In this document: one piece after another, positions 46,701 through 54,632 of the stretch | How positions within the stretch are numbered: the first letter of the stretch is position 1 | Layout: each line of letters starts with the position of its first letter | Origin: Paenibacillus sp. Soil787 | GTDB taxonomy: Bacteria; Bacillota; Bacilli; Paenibacillales; NBRC-103111 | Assembly (NCBI RefSeq): GCF_001429545.1 | Contig: NZ_LMSP01000001.1 | Span: 477,189-541,188 of the forward strand | Length of the DNA: 64,000 nucleotides | Direction of reading: 5' to 3' | The notes under the pieces: model-generated | What the model saw: the letters and a program-made list of their open reading frames with translations, nothing else | Database searches by the model: none | Told to the model about the DNA's origin: nothing | Translations under genes and position numbers: made by a program

Positions 46701-47233
46701 CGGATGTATCGGTGAGCTTATCCGTTACCGCCAACGTGTATGGAGGAGCAGTGACAACGGAATATCAGGTGAATGACGGGGCGTGGACTACCTATACCGG
46801 TTCTATTCCTGCCTTCAGCGAAGGAATGTATAAGTTCGGTTACCGCAGCAAGGATCAAGCTGGCAATGTCGAACAACTCAAAACCGTCGAGTTTAAGGTT
46901 GATAAGACGGCGCCAGCACTAAACGTACAGTTGGATAAGACGTCCATTTGGCCGGCGGATCATAAAATGATAGCGGTCAATGCTACGGTGAATCCGAGCG
47001 ATGCTATTTCAGGTGTTGAATCTGTGGTGTTAACCTCCATCACGAGCAACCAACCTGATAGCGGTAAAGGTGATATTCAGGCCAGTTTCGGTACAGCTGC
47101 CACTTCATTTAGTTTACGTGCAGAAAAAGATCGAATATATACGATCACCTACACGGCAACCGATAAAGCGGGGAACAAAACGGTGACAACTGCAACCGTC
47201 ACGGTGCCGCATGATCAATCCGGAATCCGGTAA
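43733..47233 (+). CDS. Secreted alginate-lyase-fold protein with CBM96-like and Ig-like modules (1166 aa)
   Basis: A signal peptide (residues 1 to about 38, ending SAAADA) is followed by a lyase domain about 40-390 that begins SFVHPGMIFTQADLDRMK. It has GGWANGNWDAV and the motif ESGRDQGHTQGG, and is closer to the minus-strand lyase than to the giant pair. Residues about 440-620 form a CBM96/DNRLRE-like module (AYLKFDLSGYAG, then TWNTKPTSS). A beta-trefoil-like segment, an Ig-like module, two 82-residue repeats and the shared C-terminal SIWPADH module ending VPHDQ follow. GGAGGAG precedes the ATG. The frame ends at 47233, but one base over a G/N/S/Q-rich tail stays open to 47282, suggesting a late frameshift. 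Confidence 0.86.
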   Translation: MRINRLRKKLVSKLILGLVLPLALFAGAVGQPQSAAADASFVHPGMIFTQADLDRMKLQVASNQAPAIYEWNNLKANPTASLNYAPSNFDPIVYRNDSVNGNKGNTNLYYSASAALMNAIEWYISGDQAYADHAIQLLNGWSYNLTSIQGHDAQLAASIYGYKLLNAAEIIRSSNAGWSSADISKFTEMMTNVFYPLTSTYGQVNGGWANGNWDAVDTVFNLSFGVWTENKEIYNQAVDYYKNGAGNGTVMHYILNDDGEVQESGRDQGHTQGGLAGLAEAAQIGWNQRVAVPSGGDMYSYPNNTYRLLKGIEYTAKYNLGYDVSYTPIPGVGYTLDDMAKGYSWIPGLAISPIGRGNFSPIYQQVYNLYVNNTGLPESMLPYTKQVIARQPFQAFALDFPSYGGLLFNSQDTPHSDQWGKSETITMTNRGAGKSIVVINDQSPASVEQQFISAADASVRGGTSAKINYGADATMTSKLSTADFTREAYLKFDLSGYAGTKVDSATVRLYAASVGANVGNTEADYVADDSWTESGVTWNTKPTSSAILATWPKPKAAGFIQFDVTNQLNAELAQSGDKKLSIRMQSLLSGDGVDYSTKEATTAGNRPTLILKNEAMSYRYAIEYLGTSNLYAYRSLANNKYLTVMSDGTLLANSNTIGTEQTFAYTNNGSGNVMKSMLNGKYVTVDSATGLLKANVDNVTNDYGRFDYQTPIDSPVTTATISIMAPDGQDGWYVHPVTLALSASASALQVKNTVYSLDEGQTWQTYAGPIAFDQDGQYSVWYESRDSGGGVEFARNVSFKLDATAPADATFAADMTAPTNHDVTVTISYPADAAVKEYKVGESGTWTAYGAPVVVSANDTVYARSKDAAGNISNETNYIVSNIDHIAPADAKLAVDTTAPTNQGVTVTISYPVDAAVKEYKVGESGAWTAYTASVIVSDNDTVYARGTDAVGNESNITSMTVSNIYKIAPVTAATLSPAAPNGNNSWYTTDVSVSLSVTANVYGGAVTTEYQVNDGAWTTYTGSIPAFSEGMYKFGYRSKDQAGNVEQLKTVEFKVDKTAPALNVQLDKTSIWPADHKMIAVNATVNPSDAISGVESVVLTSITSNQPDSGKGDIQASFGTAATSFSLRAEKDRIYTITYTATDKAGNKTVTTATVTVPHDQSGIR
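46139..46630 (+). repeat. Two 246-bp coding repeats in the 1166-aa lyase
   Basis: Two units of 246 bp, with the internal boundary near 46385. The second is nearly identical to the last unit of the 2001-aa gene (18562-18807). Shared third-position identity indicates recent duplication or gene conversion between the two genes. Confidence 0.8.
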
Positions 47234-47531
47234 TGGCAATAACAATCAATCAGGAAATCAGGGTCAGTCCGGAAATCATTAAGAAGCATACTTGTTTCGG
47301 GAGAAAGGTAATAGTGCTTTCCTCCCGATAAAGGATGCCGTATTTGAAGCAGCGGTACGGCAACTGTGCAACGAATCGCAAAATCAACCGACATTGCTAT
47401 GTTCTAGACGGATTCCCGATAAAGGCTGAATAAGCCATTTATCGGGAATCCAATCCATTACTTATTGCAATCATGACATGACCTAATTTATCCACTGTTT
47501 TACTCATTTGCGCATAGAGATGACACGATCT

Positions 47532-47548
47532 ATTGGATATTTTCCAAT
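47532..47548. promoter_or_regulatory. 17-bp palindrome, copy 1
   Basis: ATTGGATATTTTCCAAT, an inverted repeat ATTGGA-N5-TCCAAT. First of three copies in 131 bp. Confidence 0.6.
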
Positions 47549-47593
47549 CAAACTGCTTCCAAATGATAATTAGGATGGGGAAATTTGGATTTC

Positions 47594-47610
47594 ATTGGAT
47601 TTTATCCAAT
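47594..47610. promoter_or_regulatory. 17-bp palindrome, copy 2
   Basis: ATTGGATTTTATCCAAT, starting 62 bases after the first copy and with identical arms. Confidence 0.6.
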
Positions 47611-47645
47611 GAAAGTACGATATCTCATGACTGAACAAGTAATCT

Positions 47646-47662
47646 ATTGGATTTTCTCCAAT
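47646..47662. promoter_or_regulatory. 17-bp palindrome, copy 3
   Basis: ATTGGATTTTCTCCAAT, starting 52 bases after the second copy and with identical arms. The spacing is five to six helical turns, as for cooperative repressor binding. Confidence 0.6.
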
Positions 47663-48132
47663 GTTATTGATCGTATTTTAGCTTATCTAATTAAATCCAG
47701 ATACTACATAACTCATGTCATGAAAGGGGTGATATAAAAATTATTACATGTTTTAATCCTTTTTGGTTTTGCTGAAATTCAGCAAGATGAAATAACGAGA
47801 GGCGGAGAGAGTGACGAGACCATTGTTGTACTGTTGGACACTGATTCTCTGAAGGAGGTAACCTCAATGTCAACAAAAGAGAAAAATGAAATTTGAACAA
47901 AACGTCGATTTTCCTTTCATTTGTTCTCTTGTTTGTAACTGCAAATCATAAGCAAAAACGGGTTCGAACAGCCGGTTCATATTTCCTCCAAAGTGGACAA
48001 AATTCAAACATTTTCTCATATCTTATTATGACTTTTTCGATGGAAGAAGGGATATAATCTAAACAAATATCGCTTGGTATTGATCAAATAATTGGCTTGC
48101 TTTTGGACAAAACACTGAAAAGAAGGTTTGTG

Positions 48133-50199
48133 ATGGAAAAAATAGCAAATGGCATTTGGAAAGTGCGTTTCGGAAAGCCCGAATCCCACACGCCAGTCAA
48201 TCTGCGTGAAACGGAAGTGAGAACGGAAGAACTTGCGAAACTCGATTGCCATGGAGTTTCGCCTTTCTCGCTTAGTGACATCGTGATTAGGCAATCGGCA
48301 AGAGGGATATATCTTGAACTTCCTCTGAAAGCCGAGGAACATATTTATGGTTTTGGGCTGCAGCTGCATCGTGTGGATCACACAGGCAGAAAGAAAGTAA
48401 TTCGCGTCAACAGCGATCCCGTGGCCGATACAGGAGACAGTCATGCACCAGTACCGTTTTATGTAACAACCGCAGGATATGGCGTCTTCGTTGACACATC
48501 GCGCTACGCAACTTTCTACTGCGGGACTAATTTGCGTAAAGGGGCTTCGGAGAACAAGAAATTTGAACAGAAGGAAATCGGGACCTCTGAAATAGAATTG
48601 TACGGCTACCAGACTACGGAGGGTGATCGATCGGTTGTTGTCGATATTCCATCGGCCGAAGGCATTGATGTGTATTTGTTTGAAGGTCCGGATATGGTGA
48701 ATGCCGTGCAGCGGTATAATCTATTTTCTGGAGGAGGAGTTCTTCCTCCTATGTGGGGACTCGGGATGTGGTACCGGGCTTACAGTGCGGCATCACGTGA
48801 GGGTGTCATGCGGCTCGCGAATTGCTTCCGGGATGATGGAATGCCGGTCGATGTGTTTGGCTTTGAGCCCGGTTGGCAAACAAAAGCTTATTCTTGCTCT
48901 TTTGTATGGGATGAAAGCCGTTTCCCGGACCATGAAGGGATGCTCGATGAATTATACGATATGAGTTACCGGGTTAACCTCTGGGAGCATCTCTTTGTGC
49001 ATCCGACTTCCCCAATGTACGAAGAGTTGATGCCTTATTCCGGCGATTACGAGGTTTGGGAAGGTCTTGTCCCCGACCTGTACGTAAAGGAAGCCAGAGA
49101 CATCTTCGCCAAGCATCATTTGAAGGAGTTTGTAGAAAAAGGGATATCCGGATTTAAATTAGATGAATGTGACAGCTCCGACTTTGTGCATTCGAATTGG
49201 TCCTTCCCGGATATAGCAACATTCCCGTCAGGGATGGACGGGGAGCAGATGCACAACCAACTGGGAACGCTGTATCAATCCGCTATTCAGGCTCCTTTCG
49301 AGGCGCTTGGCCGAAGGACGCTATCTCAAGTCCGATCCTCCGGAGCTCTTGCTTCGCCGCTTCCCTTTGTGCTTTACAGTGATCTATACAATCACAAGGT
49401 GTTTATACGCGGTGTCGTGAACTGCGGATTCTCCGGGCTTCTATGGTCGCCCGAAGTCCGTCAAGCGGAATCCCCCGAGGATTTGATTCGCAGGATTCAA
49501 ACGGCAGTATTCTCGCCAATGGCTCTGCTCAACTGCTGGAGAATTCCGAATCCGCCATGGATGCAAGTGGATCGTGAGAAGAACATACGTGGTGAATTCC
49601 TCGATAATTACGAGGATATTCGAGATATTTGCCGCAAGCTGTTCGAAATACGTATGACATTGATTCCTTACCTGTATACAAGCTACGCGAAATATAGTAT
49701 GGAAGGGTTGCCGCCTTTCCGGGCGCTTGTCATGGATTACCCGGATGACCCCAATACGTACGAAATCGACGATGCCTACATGATGGGTGATTCTATCCTT
49801 GTGGCACCAATCATAACAGGTACATCAGAGCGCGATGTGTATTTGCCGAAAGGCCGCTGGCGGTGTTTCTGGACAAATGAGGTCTACGAAGGCGGACAAG
49901 CCTACACCTTTGCGCCGGGCTTGGAACGTATTCCGGTCTTCGTAAAGGACGGTACGCTACTGCCGCTTGCCAAACCTCTGCCGTATATTTCCGAGGATGC
50001 CACCTTCGACATCACTGTTAGAGCTTATGGAGACAGACCGTCAGATTGCTTCCTGTATGAGGATGACGGAACAACATTCGAATACCGGGAAGGCAGCTTT
50101 AATTGGGTGAAGCTGACTTGGAACGAAGGTGTTGATGTTGAACGCATAGGCAGCTATACGGGCAAACGATATAACATAATCGACTGGGAATCCGTTTAA
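48133..50199 (+). CDS. GH31 alpha-glycosidase (alpha-xylosidase or alpha-glucosidase type)
   Basis: A 688-aa cytoplasmic enzyme. An N-terminal beta-sandwich (YGFGLQLHRVDHTGRKK) precedes the TIM barrel, with the GH31 nucleophile Asp 344 in GFKLDECD, then RSSGALASP and a likely acid/base Asp in VLYSDLYNH. C-terminal beta-domains follow (SILVAPIITG, YLPKGRWRCFWT). I start at the ATG at 48133, with AGAAGG seven bases before it; an in-frame TTG at 48097 has no ribosome site. TATAAT at 48053-48058 is a possible -10. It heads an operon with GH43, an alpha/beta hydrolase and GH88. Alpha-xylosidase activity fits the neighbours, but specificity cannot be told from these motifs. Confidence 0.88.
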   Translation: MEKIANGIWKVRFGKPESHTPVNLRETEVRTEELAKLDCHGVSPFSLSDIVIRQSARGIYLELPLKAEEHIYGFGLQLHRVDHTGRKKVIRVNSDPVADTGDSHAPVPFYVTTAGYGVFVDTSRYATFYCGTNLRKGASENKKFEQKEIGTSEIELYGYQTTEGDRSVVVDIPSAEGIDVYLFEGPDMVNAVQRYNLFSGGGVLPPMWGLGMWYRAYSAASREGVMRLANCFRDDGMPVDVFGFEPGWQTKAYSCSFVWDESRFPDHEGMLDELYDMSYRVNLWEHLFVHPTSPMYEELMPYSGDYEVWEGLVPDLYVKEARDIFAKHHLKEFVEKGISGFKLDECDSSDFVHSNWSFPDIATFPSGMDGEQMHNQLGTLYQSAIQAPFEALGRRTLSQVRSSGALASPLPFVLYSDLYNHKVFIRGVVNCGFSGLLWSPEVRQAESPEDLIRRIQTAVFSPMALLNCWRIPNPPWMQVDREKNIRGEFLDNYEDIRDICRKLFEIRMTLIPYLYTSYAKYSMEGLPPFRALVMDYPDDPNTYEIDDAYMMGDSILVAPIITGTSERDVYLPKGRWRCFWTNEVYEGGQAYTFAPGLERIPVFVKDGTLLPLAKPLPYISEDATFDITVRAYGDRPSDCFLYEDDGTTFEYREGSFNWVKLTWNEGVDVERIGSYTGKRYNIIDWESV

Positions 50200-50258
50200 A
50201 GGAAATAAGTTAAAGAACAAAACGACATATATGTAAAAAGAATAGCAGGAGGAACAAA

Positions 50259-51860
50259 ATGACAATATCAGAAGCAAAGTTGAAAATTACGAACCCCGTG
50301 CTACCCGGCTTTAACCCGGATCCGTGGATGGTGCGGGTCGGTGACGACTATTATATTGCAACGTCGACATTCGAGTGGTTTCCGGGGGTTGCGATCTATC
50401 ATTCGCGAGATATGGTTCATTGGCAGCTGCTGACCTATCCGCTATCCAAGGGCAGCCAACTTGATTTACTTGGCGTACCGAGCTCAGGCGGTATTTGGGC
50501 GCCGAATCTGACTTACGATAACGGTACGTTCTATCTGCTTTATACGAATGTAGTGGGACGTAAGGGTGTGTTTAAAGATCTGCACAATTACTTGATTACA
50601 GCTGAAAATATCATGGGTCCATGGTCAGAGCCGATCTATCTGAACGCCAAAGGATTCGATCCGGCGTTTTTCCACGATGACGATGGACGCAAATGGCTGA
50701 TGCAGATGCGCTGGGATTTCCGGACAGGCCATCCGCGCTTTAGCGGTATTTTGATGCAGGAATACAATCATGCCGAGGGCAGGCTGGTTGGAGAGGAGTC
50801 GGTTATTTATCGAGGAACCGAGATTGGCGTCACCGAGGGGCCAAGTATGTTCAAGAAGGACGGCTACTATTATTTGATAACTGCAGAAGGTGGCACCGGA
50901 TGCAACCACGCAGTTACCGTCGCCCGTTCCCGTAATATCGAAGGACCGTACGAAACAGCTCCGGACAATCCGATGATGACGACGGCTTATGATCGTGAAC
51001 ATCCGCTGCAAAATGCAGGCCATGCGGCCTTCGTAGAAACACAGAACGGAGAATGGTATATCTCCCATCTGGGGATACGCGTATTGCCTGATGGAAGACG
51101 TTTGAACCCGCTCGGACGCGAAACATTGATCCAGCGGATCGTATGGACGGAGGATGGATGGCCACGTCTTGAAAATGGCACCCGGCTTCCTTCGCTTGAA
51201 GTCGCAGCTCCAGGGCTGGAGCCGCATCCATTTGCCCCTATTCCGGAGCGGGATGATTTCGATGCTCCTCAACTGAATATTCATTTCAGTACGCTGCGAA
51301 CGCCGGCTGATGAAAGCTGGCTCTCTTTGCAGGAGCGTCCGGGCTATCTTCGCTTAAGCGGCAGGGAGTCTCTGAATTCCTGGCATAAACAAAGTATGGT
51401 GGCACGACGCGTGCAGCACTTTGAGTGCGAAGCGGAAACCTGTGTCGAGTTCGATCCGCAATCGTTTTTTCATATGGCTGGTCTCGTTTGCTACTATGAC
51501 GAGCTGGATTATTATTATCTGCGCATCAGTCATGACGAACGCTTGGGCAAACATATTGGCGTGGCCAAAAGTGTCGGGGGTAAATACGAAGAGCTTCTAG
51601 AAAGCGTCGTTATTGCCGATGGCTGGGAACGCTGCTATTTGCGAGTGACGATTGAGCAAGGAGTGATTCAGTTTGCTGTCAGCGCAGACGGAAGCAGTTG
51701 GCCTTCCATCGGGCCTGCGCTTGATTTCGGCGTCCTTTCCGACGAATACGGTGGAAAGCTGGGTTTTACAGGCGCAATGGTCGGCATATGCGCACAGGAT
51801 ATGAGCGGTGGCGGACATCATGCTGATTTTGATTATTTTACTTATCGTGAGCTTATGTAA
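50259..51860 (+). CDS. xynB: GH43 beta-xylosidase / arabinofuranosidase
   Basis: A 533-aa enzyme, the usual length of the XynB-type GH43 group. The five-bladed propeller carries the three catalytic acids: Asp 21 in PGFNPDPWM, Asp 134 in KGFDPAFFHDDDG and Glu 193 in GVTEGPSM. A C-terminal concanavalin-like sandwich (about 330-533) completes the active site, as in XynB3. It removes xylose (or arabinose) from the non-reducing end of oligosaccharides in the cytoplasm. AGGAGGA lies before the ATG, and 59 bases separate it from GH31. The family and fold are sure; xylosidase rather than arabinofuranosidase is likely. Confidence 0.93.
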   Translation: MTISEAKLKITNPVLPGFNPDPWMVRVGDDYYIATSTFEWFPGVAIYHSRDMVHWQLLTYPLSKGSQLDLLGVPSSGGIWAPNLTYDNGTFYLLYTNVVGRKGVFKDLHNYLITAENIMGPWSEPIYLNAKGFDPAFFHDDDGRKWLMQMRWDFRTGHPRFSGILMQEYNHAEGRLVGEESVIYRGTEIGVTEGPSMFKKDGYYYLITAEGGTGCNHAVTVARSRNIEGPYETAPDNPMMTTAYDREHPLQNAGHAAFVETQNGEWYISHLGIRVLPDGRRLNPLGRETLIQRIVWTEDGWPRLENGTRLPSLEVAAPGLEPHPFAPIPERDDFDAPQLNIHFSTLRTPADESWLSLQERPGYLRLSGRESLNSWHKQSMVARRVQHFECEAETCVEFDPQSFFHMAGLVCYYDELDYYYLRISHDERLGKHIGVAKSVGGKYEELLESVVIADGWERCYLRVTIEQGVIQFAVSADGSSWPSIGPALDFGVLSDEYGGKLGFTGAMVGICAQDMSGGGHHADFDYFTYRELM

Positions 51861-51878
51861 GGAAAGGATAGGTTACAT

Positions 51879-52727
51879 ATGAATATGCGGGAAATCCATT
51901 CTGGACGTCTCGATATCGCCGGAAAAGAGTTGTACTACGAAGTCTCCGGATCAGGACCAGCTGTCGTCCTGATTCACGCACATTCCGTAGATCGTAGAAT
52001 GTGGGATGCTCAGTTTGCAAGTTTGGCTTCCCGCTATCAGGTCATTCGCTATGACTTAAGAGGCTATGGCCTTTCGGATATGCCTCAAGAGGGTGAAGAT
52101 TATTTGCATGCTGAGGATCTGTACAAGCTGATGAATCATCTGGGCGTTAACCAAGCGCATATCGTCGGTTTATCCTTGGGGGCTTTTGTGGCGCTGGATT
52201 TTCAACATCTGTATCCGGAGCATACGATGACCGCTTCGGTTGCAGGCGGAGCCATCTATGCGGATGAAGAAGAGTCGGGCAAAGAACCGCAGCAGGACAC
52301 CGATTCCGCCCAAGAGACCCCATCTTCAAGACCTGACCGTCGCGATCCGGCTATCCAGGCAAAGGTAGACGAGTGGTTCGCTAATTTGATGGATGGCTGC
52401 GGAGCATACAAGGAAGAAATCAGTGAGCAGCTGTGGAGCATGGTCAGCGACTGGTCCGCGTGGACGCTAAGGCATCAAGAGCCCAAGTGTCTGATCGGTC
52501 CGGCACTTACTCGTGGCCTTCGAGAACGAAGTAGCGGAACGCCTCTACTTGTCATCATCGGAGGCGACGACTGGGAGGGCAGCATCCGTTCGTCGGAAAA
52601 GCTGTTCGCTCTAGTGCCATCCGCCCGCAGAGTGGGTATCGCGGATGCAGGTCATTTTTCCAATATGGAGCGACCGGAAGTTTTTACGAACGTGCTGGAG
52701 CTCTTTTTTGAAGAACAGTGTAAATAA
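51879..52727 (+). CDS. Alpha/beta hydrolase, possible sugar esterase
   Basis: A 282-aa alpha/beta hydrolase. The oxyanion segment is VVLIHAHSVDRRMWD, the nucleophile Ser 99 lies in VGLSLGAF, and the catalytic His in ADAGHFSNMERPE. An acidic/Ser-rich insert in the lid (near residues 125-150) is unusual. GGAAAGGAT precedes the ATG, 18 bases after GH43, so it is part of the GH31-GH43-GH88 operon. Removal of acyl groups from imported oligosaccharides is a reasonable role, but the family is catalytically diverse. Confidence 0.83.
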   Translation: MNMREIHSGRLDIAGKELYYEVSGSGPAVVLIHAHSVDRRMWDAQFASLASRYQVIRYDLRGYGLSDMPQEGEDYLHAEDLYKLMNHLGVNQAHIVGLSLGAFVALDFQHLYPEHTMTASVAGGAIYADEEESGKEPQQDTDSAQETPSSRPDRRDPAIQAKVDEWFANLMDGCGAYKEEISEQLWSMVSDWSAWTLRHQEPKCLIGPALTRGLRERSSGTPLLVIIGGDDWEGSIRSSEKLFALVPSARRVGIADAGHFSNMERPEVFTNVLELFFEEQCK

Positions 52728-52764
52728 GAGGATAGTCTACAATGAATAGAAAGAGTGATAACCT

Positions 52765-53955
52765 GTGCATGCGATTAATTTGGAACCATTGAGCCGTCTG
52801 GAGCAGTTTGGACAACCGCCAGCCATAGATTCAACATATGCAGAGGAAGCCATTGCTTTTATCCTTAAGCAAATCGATCGTAACCTTGAAGCATTCACGC
52901 ATCAATTTCCGGCGCCTGCAAGCGAAAATCTGATTTACCCCGCCATTGACAATGTGGAGTGGACTTCAAGCTTCTGGACGGGTATGCTATGGCTTGCTTA
53001 CGAGTATACCGGAGATGACAAATACCGTCATGTCGCGGAAAGCCAACTTCAAGGCTACAAGGAGCGCGTAGAGAAACGGATCGAAACGAATACGCACGAT
53101 ATTGGTTTTCTGTATTCCCTGTCTTGTGTCGCCGCTTACAAGCTAACCGGCAATGAAGAGGCGAAGCAGACAGCGCTGCTCGCAGCGGATTTATTAATGG
53201 AACGTTATTTTGATAAAGCAGGCATCGTACAGGCTTGGGGGGAACTCAGCGACCCTGAACAGCAGGGCAGAATGATTATTGACTGCAACTTAAATCTGCC
53301 GCTTTTGTACTGGGCGACTGAAGTGTCGGGCGAACCGAAGTACGCCGAAGCAGCGAGAAGTCACGTCAAGCAGGCAGCTGCCTTTATTGTCAGAGACGAT
53401 GCATCGACGTACCATACTTATTATATGGATGTGGAAACCGGATTGCCGAGATTCGGAAGAACGCATCAAGGCTATGCCGACGATACATGCTGGTCGCGTG
53501 GTCAAGCTTGGGGAATCAGCGGCTTCCCGCTCAGCTATTTATATACGGGTGATAAAGAACTGCTTGAATTGACCAAGAAGCTGTCGAACTATTTTCTTAA
53601 CCGTCTGCCGGACGATCTTATCTGTTATTGGGATTTGATCTTCTTGGAAGGCAATGAACAGGAGAGGGATAGCTCGGCGGCTGCGATTGCCGCATGCGGT
53701 TTGCTCGAACTCTCCAGGCATTTGCCGCTTCTAGACCCGTCGAAGAACGTCTACGAGAATGCGGCACTGCACATCCTGAAATCACTTCACGAAAATTACA
53801 CAGCCAAGAATTACCCAGAGTCGAGTGGCGTGTTGATCCACGCCGTGTACAACAAGCCACGCGGGATGGGCATCGACGAGTGCAACATTTGGGGCGATTA
53901 TTTCTATTTCGAAGCATTAATTCGCATAGTGAAAGATTGGAAGCCTTACTGGTAA
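52765..53955 (+). CDS. GH88 unsaturated glucuronyl hydrolase, copy 1
   Basis: A 396-aa alpha/alpha-barrel enzyme that removes the 4,5-unsaturated uronic acid left by polysaccharide lyases, by hydration of the double bond. Asp 112 in THDIGFLYS and Asp 173 in MIIDCNLN are 61 residues apart, the same spacing as catalytic Asp 88 and Asp 149 of Bacillus sp. GL1 UGL. CWSRGQAWGI is also conserved. The start is GTG at 52765 with only a weak ribosome site; in-frame stops lie directly upstream. Last gene of the GH31 operon. It links the secreted lyases to cytoplasmic catabolism. A paralogue starts at 57041. Confidence 0.94.
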   Translation: MHAINLEPLSRLEQFGQPPAIDSTYAEEAIAFILKQIDRNLEAFTHQFPAPASENLIYPAIDNVEWTSSFWTGMLWLAYEYTGDDKYRHVAESQLQGYKERVEKRIETNTHDIGFLYSLSCVAAYKLTGNEEAKQTALLAADLLMERYFDKAGIVQAWGELSDPEQQGRMIIDCNLNLPLLYWATEVSGEPKYAEAARSHVKQAAAFIVRDDASTYHTYYMDVETGLPRFGRTHQGYADDTCWSRGQAWGISGFPLSYLYTGDKELLELTKKLSNYFLNRLPDDLICYWDLIFLEGNEQERDSSAAAIAACGLLELSRHLPLLDPSKNVYENAALHILKSLHENYTAKNYPESSGVLIHAVYNKPRGMGIDECNIWGDYFYFEALIRIVKDWKPYW

Positions 53956-53957
53956 TT

Positions 53958-54190
53958 AAGGCCTTCTCAGCCCGTCAATCCAGACCTCAAGCGCCGTAGT
54001 CGGCAGCTGAGAGGTCTTTTTTGGCGCTTTGGCAAAGCACACGCCAGCGAAAACCAGCTGAGAAGTCGGAAAAGGCCTTCTCAGCCCGCAACCCAGACCT
54101 CAAGCGCCGTAGTCGGCAGCTGAGAGGTCTTTTTTGGCGCTCTGGCGAAGCACGCGCCAGCGAAATCCAGCTGAGAGGTCTATTTTGTCA
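53958..54190 (+). repeat. Tandem 114-bp intergenic repeat, two copies
   Basis: Copy 1 begins at 53958 and copy 2 at 54072, more than 90% alike over the unit. Each contains AGACCTC and later GAGAGGTCTTTTTT, a long-range hairpin followed by a T run, so each copy could act as a terminator for the GH88 operon. The right copy runs to the end of the truncated AraC gene. Confidence 0.8.
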
Positions 54191-54201
54191 CATACATCGT
54201 T

Positions 54202-54630
54202 TCAATTCCTTCTATCGTTTGATGACTTGTAGAATTGCCGCATGTACGCTGATGGCGATTCGCCATATACTTTCTTGAACACTCTGCTAAAGTAAAAAGG
54301 ATTCTGATATCCGAGCCGCTCACTAATCTCCGTTAAGTTCAGTGAGCTTAGCCGCGTCAACTCGATCGCCTTGTTCAGCTTTAACATCGTATGAGTCTCT
54401 ACGATGCTTTTGCCCGTTGCTCTTTTGAATGAGGCAGAAAGGTAGCTGTAATTCATGTTCAAGTGTGTTTGCAGTCTGGCTGCATCGAAAGGGTCCTCGA
54501 GGTGTGCCACCAAATAGGCCATGATACGTTCAGTTGTCCGACGGGCAGCTTCGGTGATTCCGTCCTGATCGGAAGCGGCCGCATGCAGTTCAAGGAAGAA
54601 TTGATAGACGTTCAAACTTGTCCGTGTCAT
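54202..54630 (-). pseudogene. AraC-family regulator, 5' truncated (HTH only)
   Basis: 142 residues carrying a complete AraC double HTH (FDAARLQTHLNMNYSYLSASF, then LTEISERLGYQNPFYFSRVF) but almost no N-terminal sensor. Relatives are usually 250 aa or longer. No ribosome site is seen before the ATG, and directly beyond it, on the opposite strand, lies the broken 5' end of a GH127 gene. I read this as a gene cut by a rearrangement at about 54631; it may still produce an isolated DNA-binding domain. Confidence 0.7.
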
Positions 54631-54632
54631 CT

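Larger units (their letters stand above)
47234..48132. other. 0.9 kb intergenic region with hairpins, palindromes and a mini-ORF
   Basis: No full gene is seen. From left to right: an out-of-frame tail of the preceding gene to 47282; a hairpin TCGGGAG-AAAG with CTTTCCTCCCGA (47297-47328); a perfect 13-bp hairpin GATTCCCGATAAA (47411-47450); three 17-bp palindromes (47532-47662); and a 9-codon frame at 47867-47896 (MSTKEKNEI) behind a near-ideal GAAGGAGGT. After its stop, another frame is rich in hydrophobic residues like a signal peptide. The mini-ORF may be a leader peptide or the start of a decayed gene. Confidence 0.5.

Noticed and set aside
47532..47662. CRISPR array made of the three 17-bp palindromes
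   Set aside because: Only three short copies with changing centres and unequal spacing; better read as operators.
47740..47870. T-box or other riboswitch before the GH31 operon
   Set aside because: No AGGGUGGNACCGCG element and no conserved riboswitch core could be found; only the small TGCTGAAATTCAGCA hairpin.
53958..54190. Insertion sequence or MITE
   Set aside because: The two units are direct repeats with no terminal inverted repeats, target duplication or transposase nearby.
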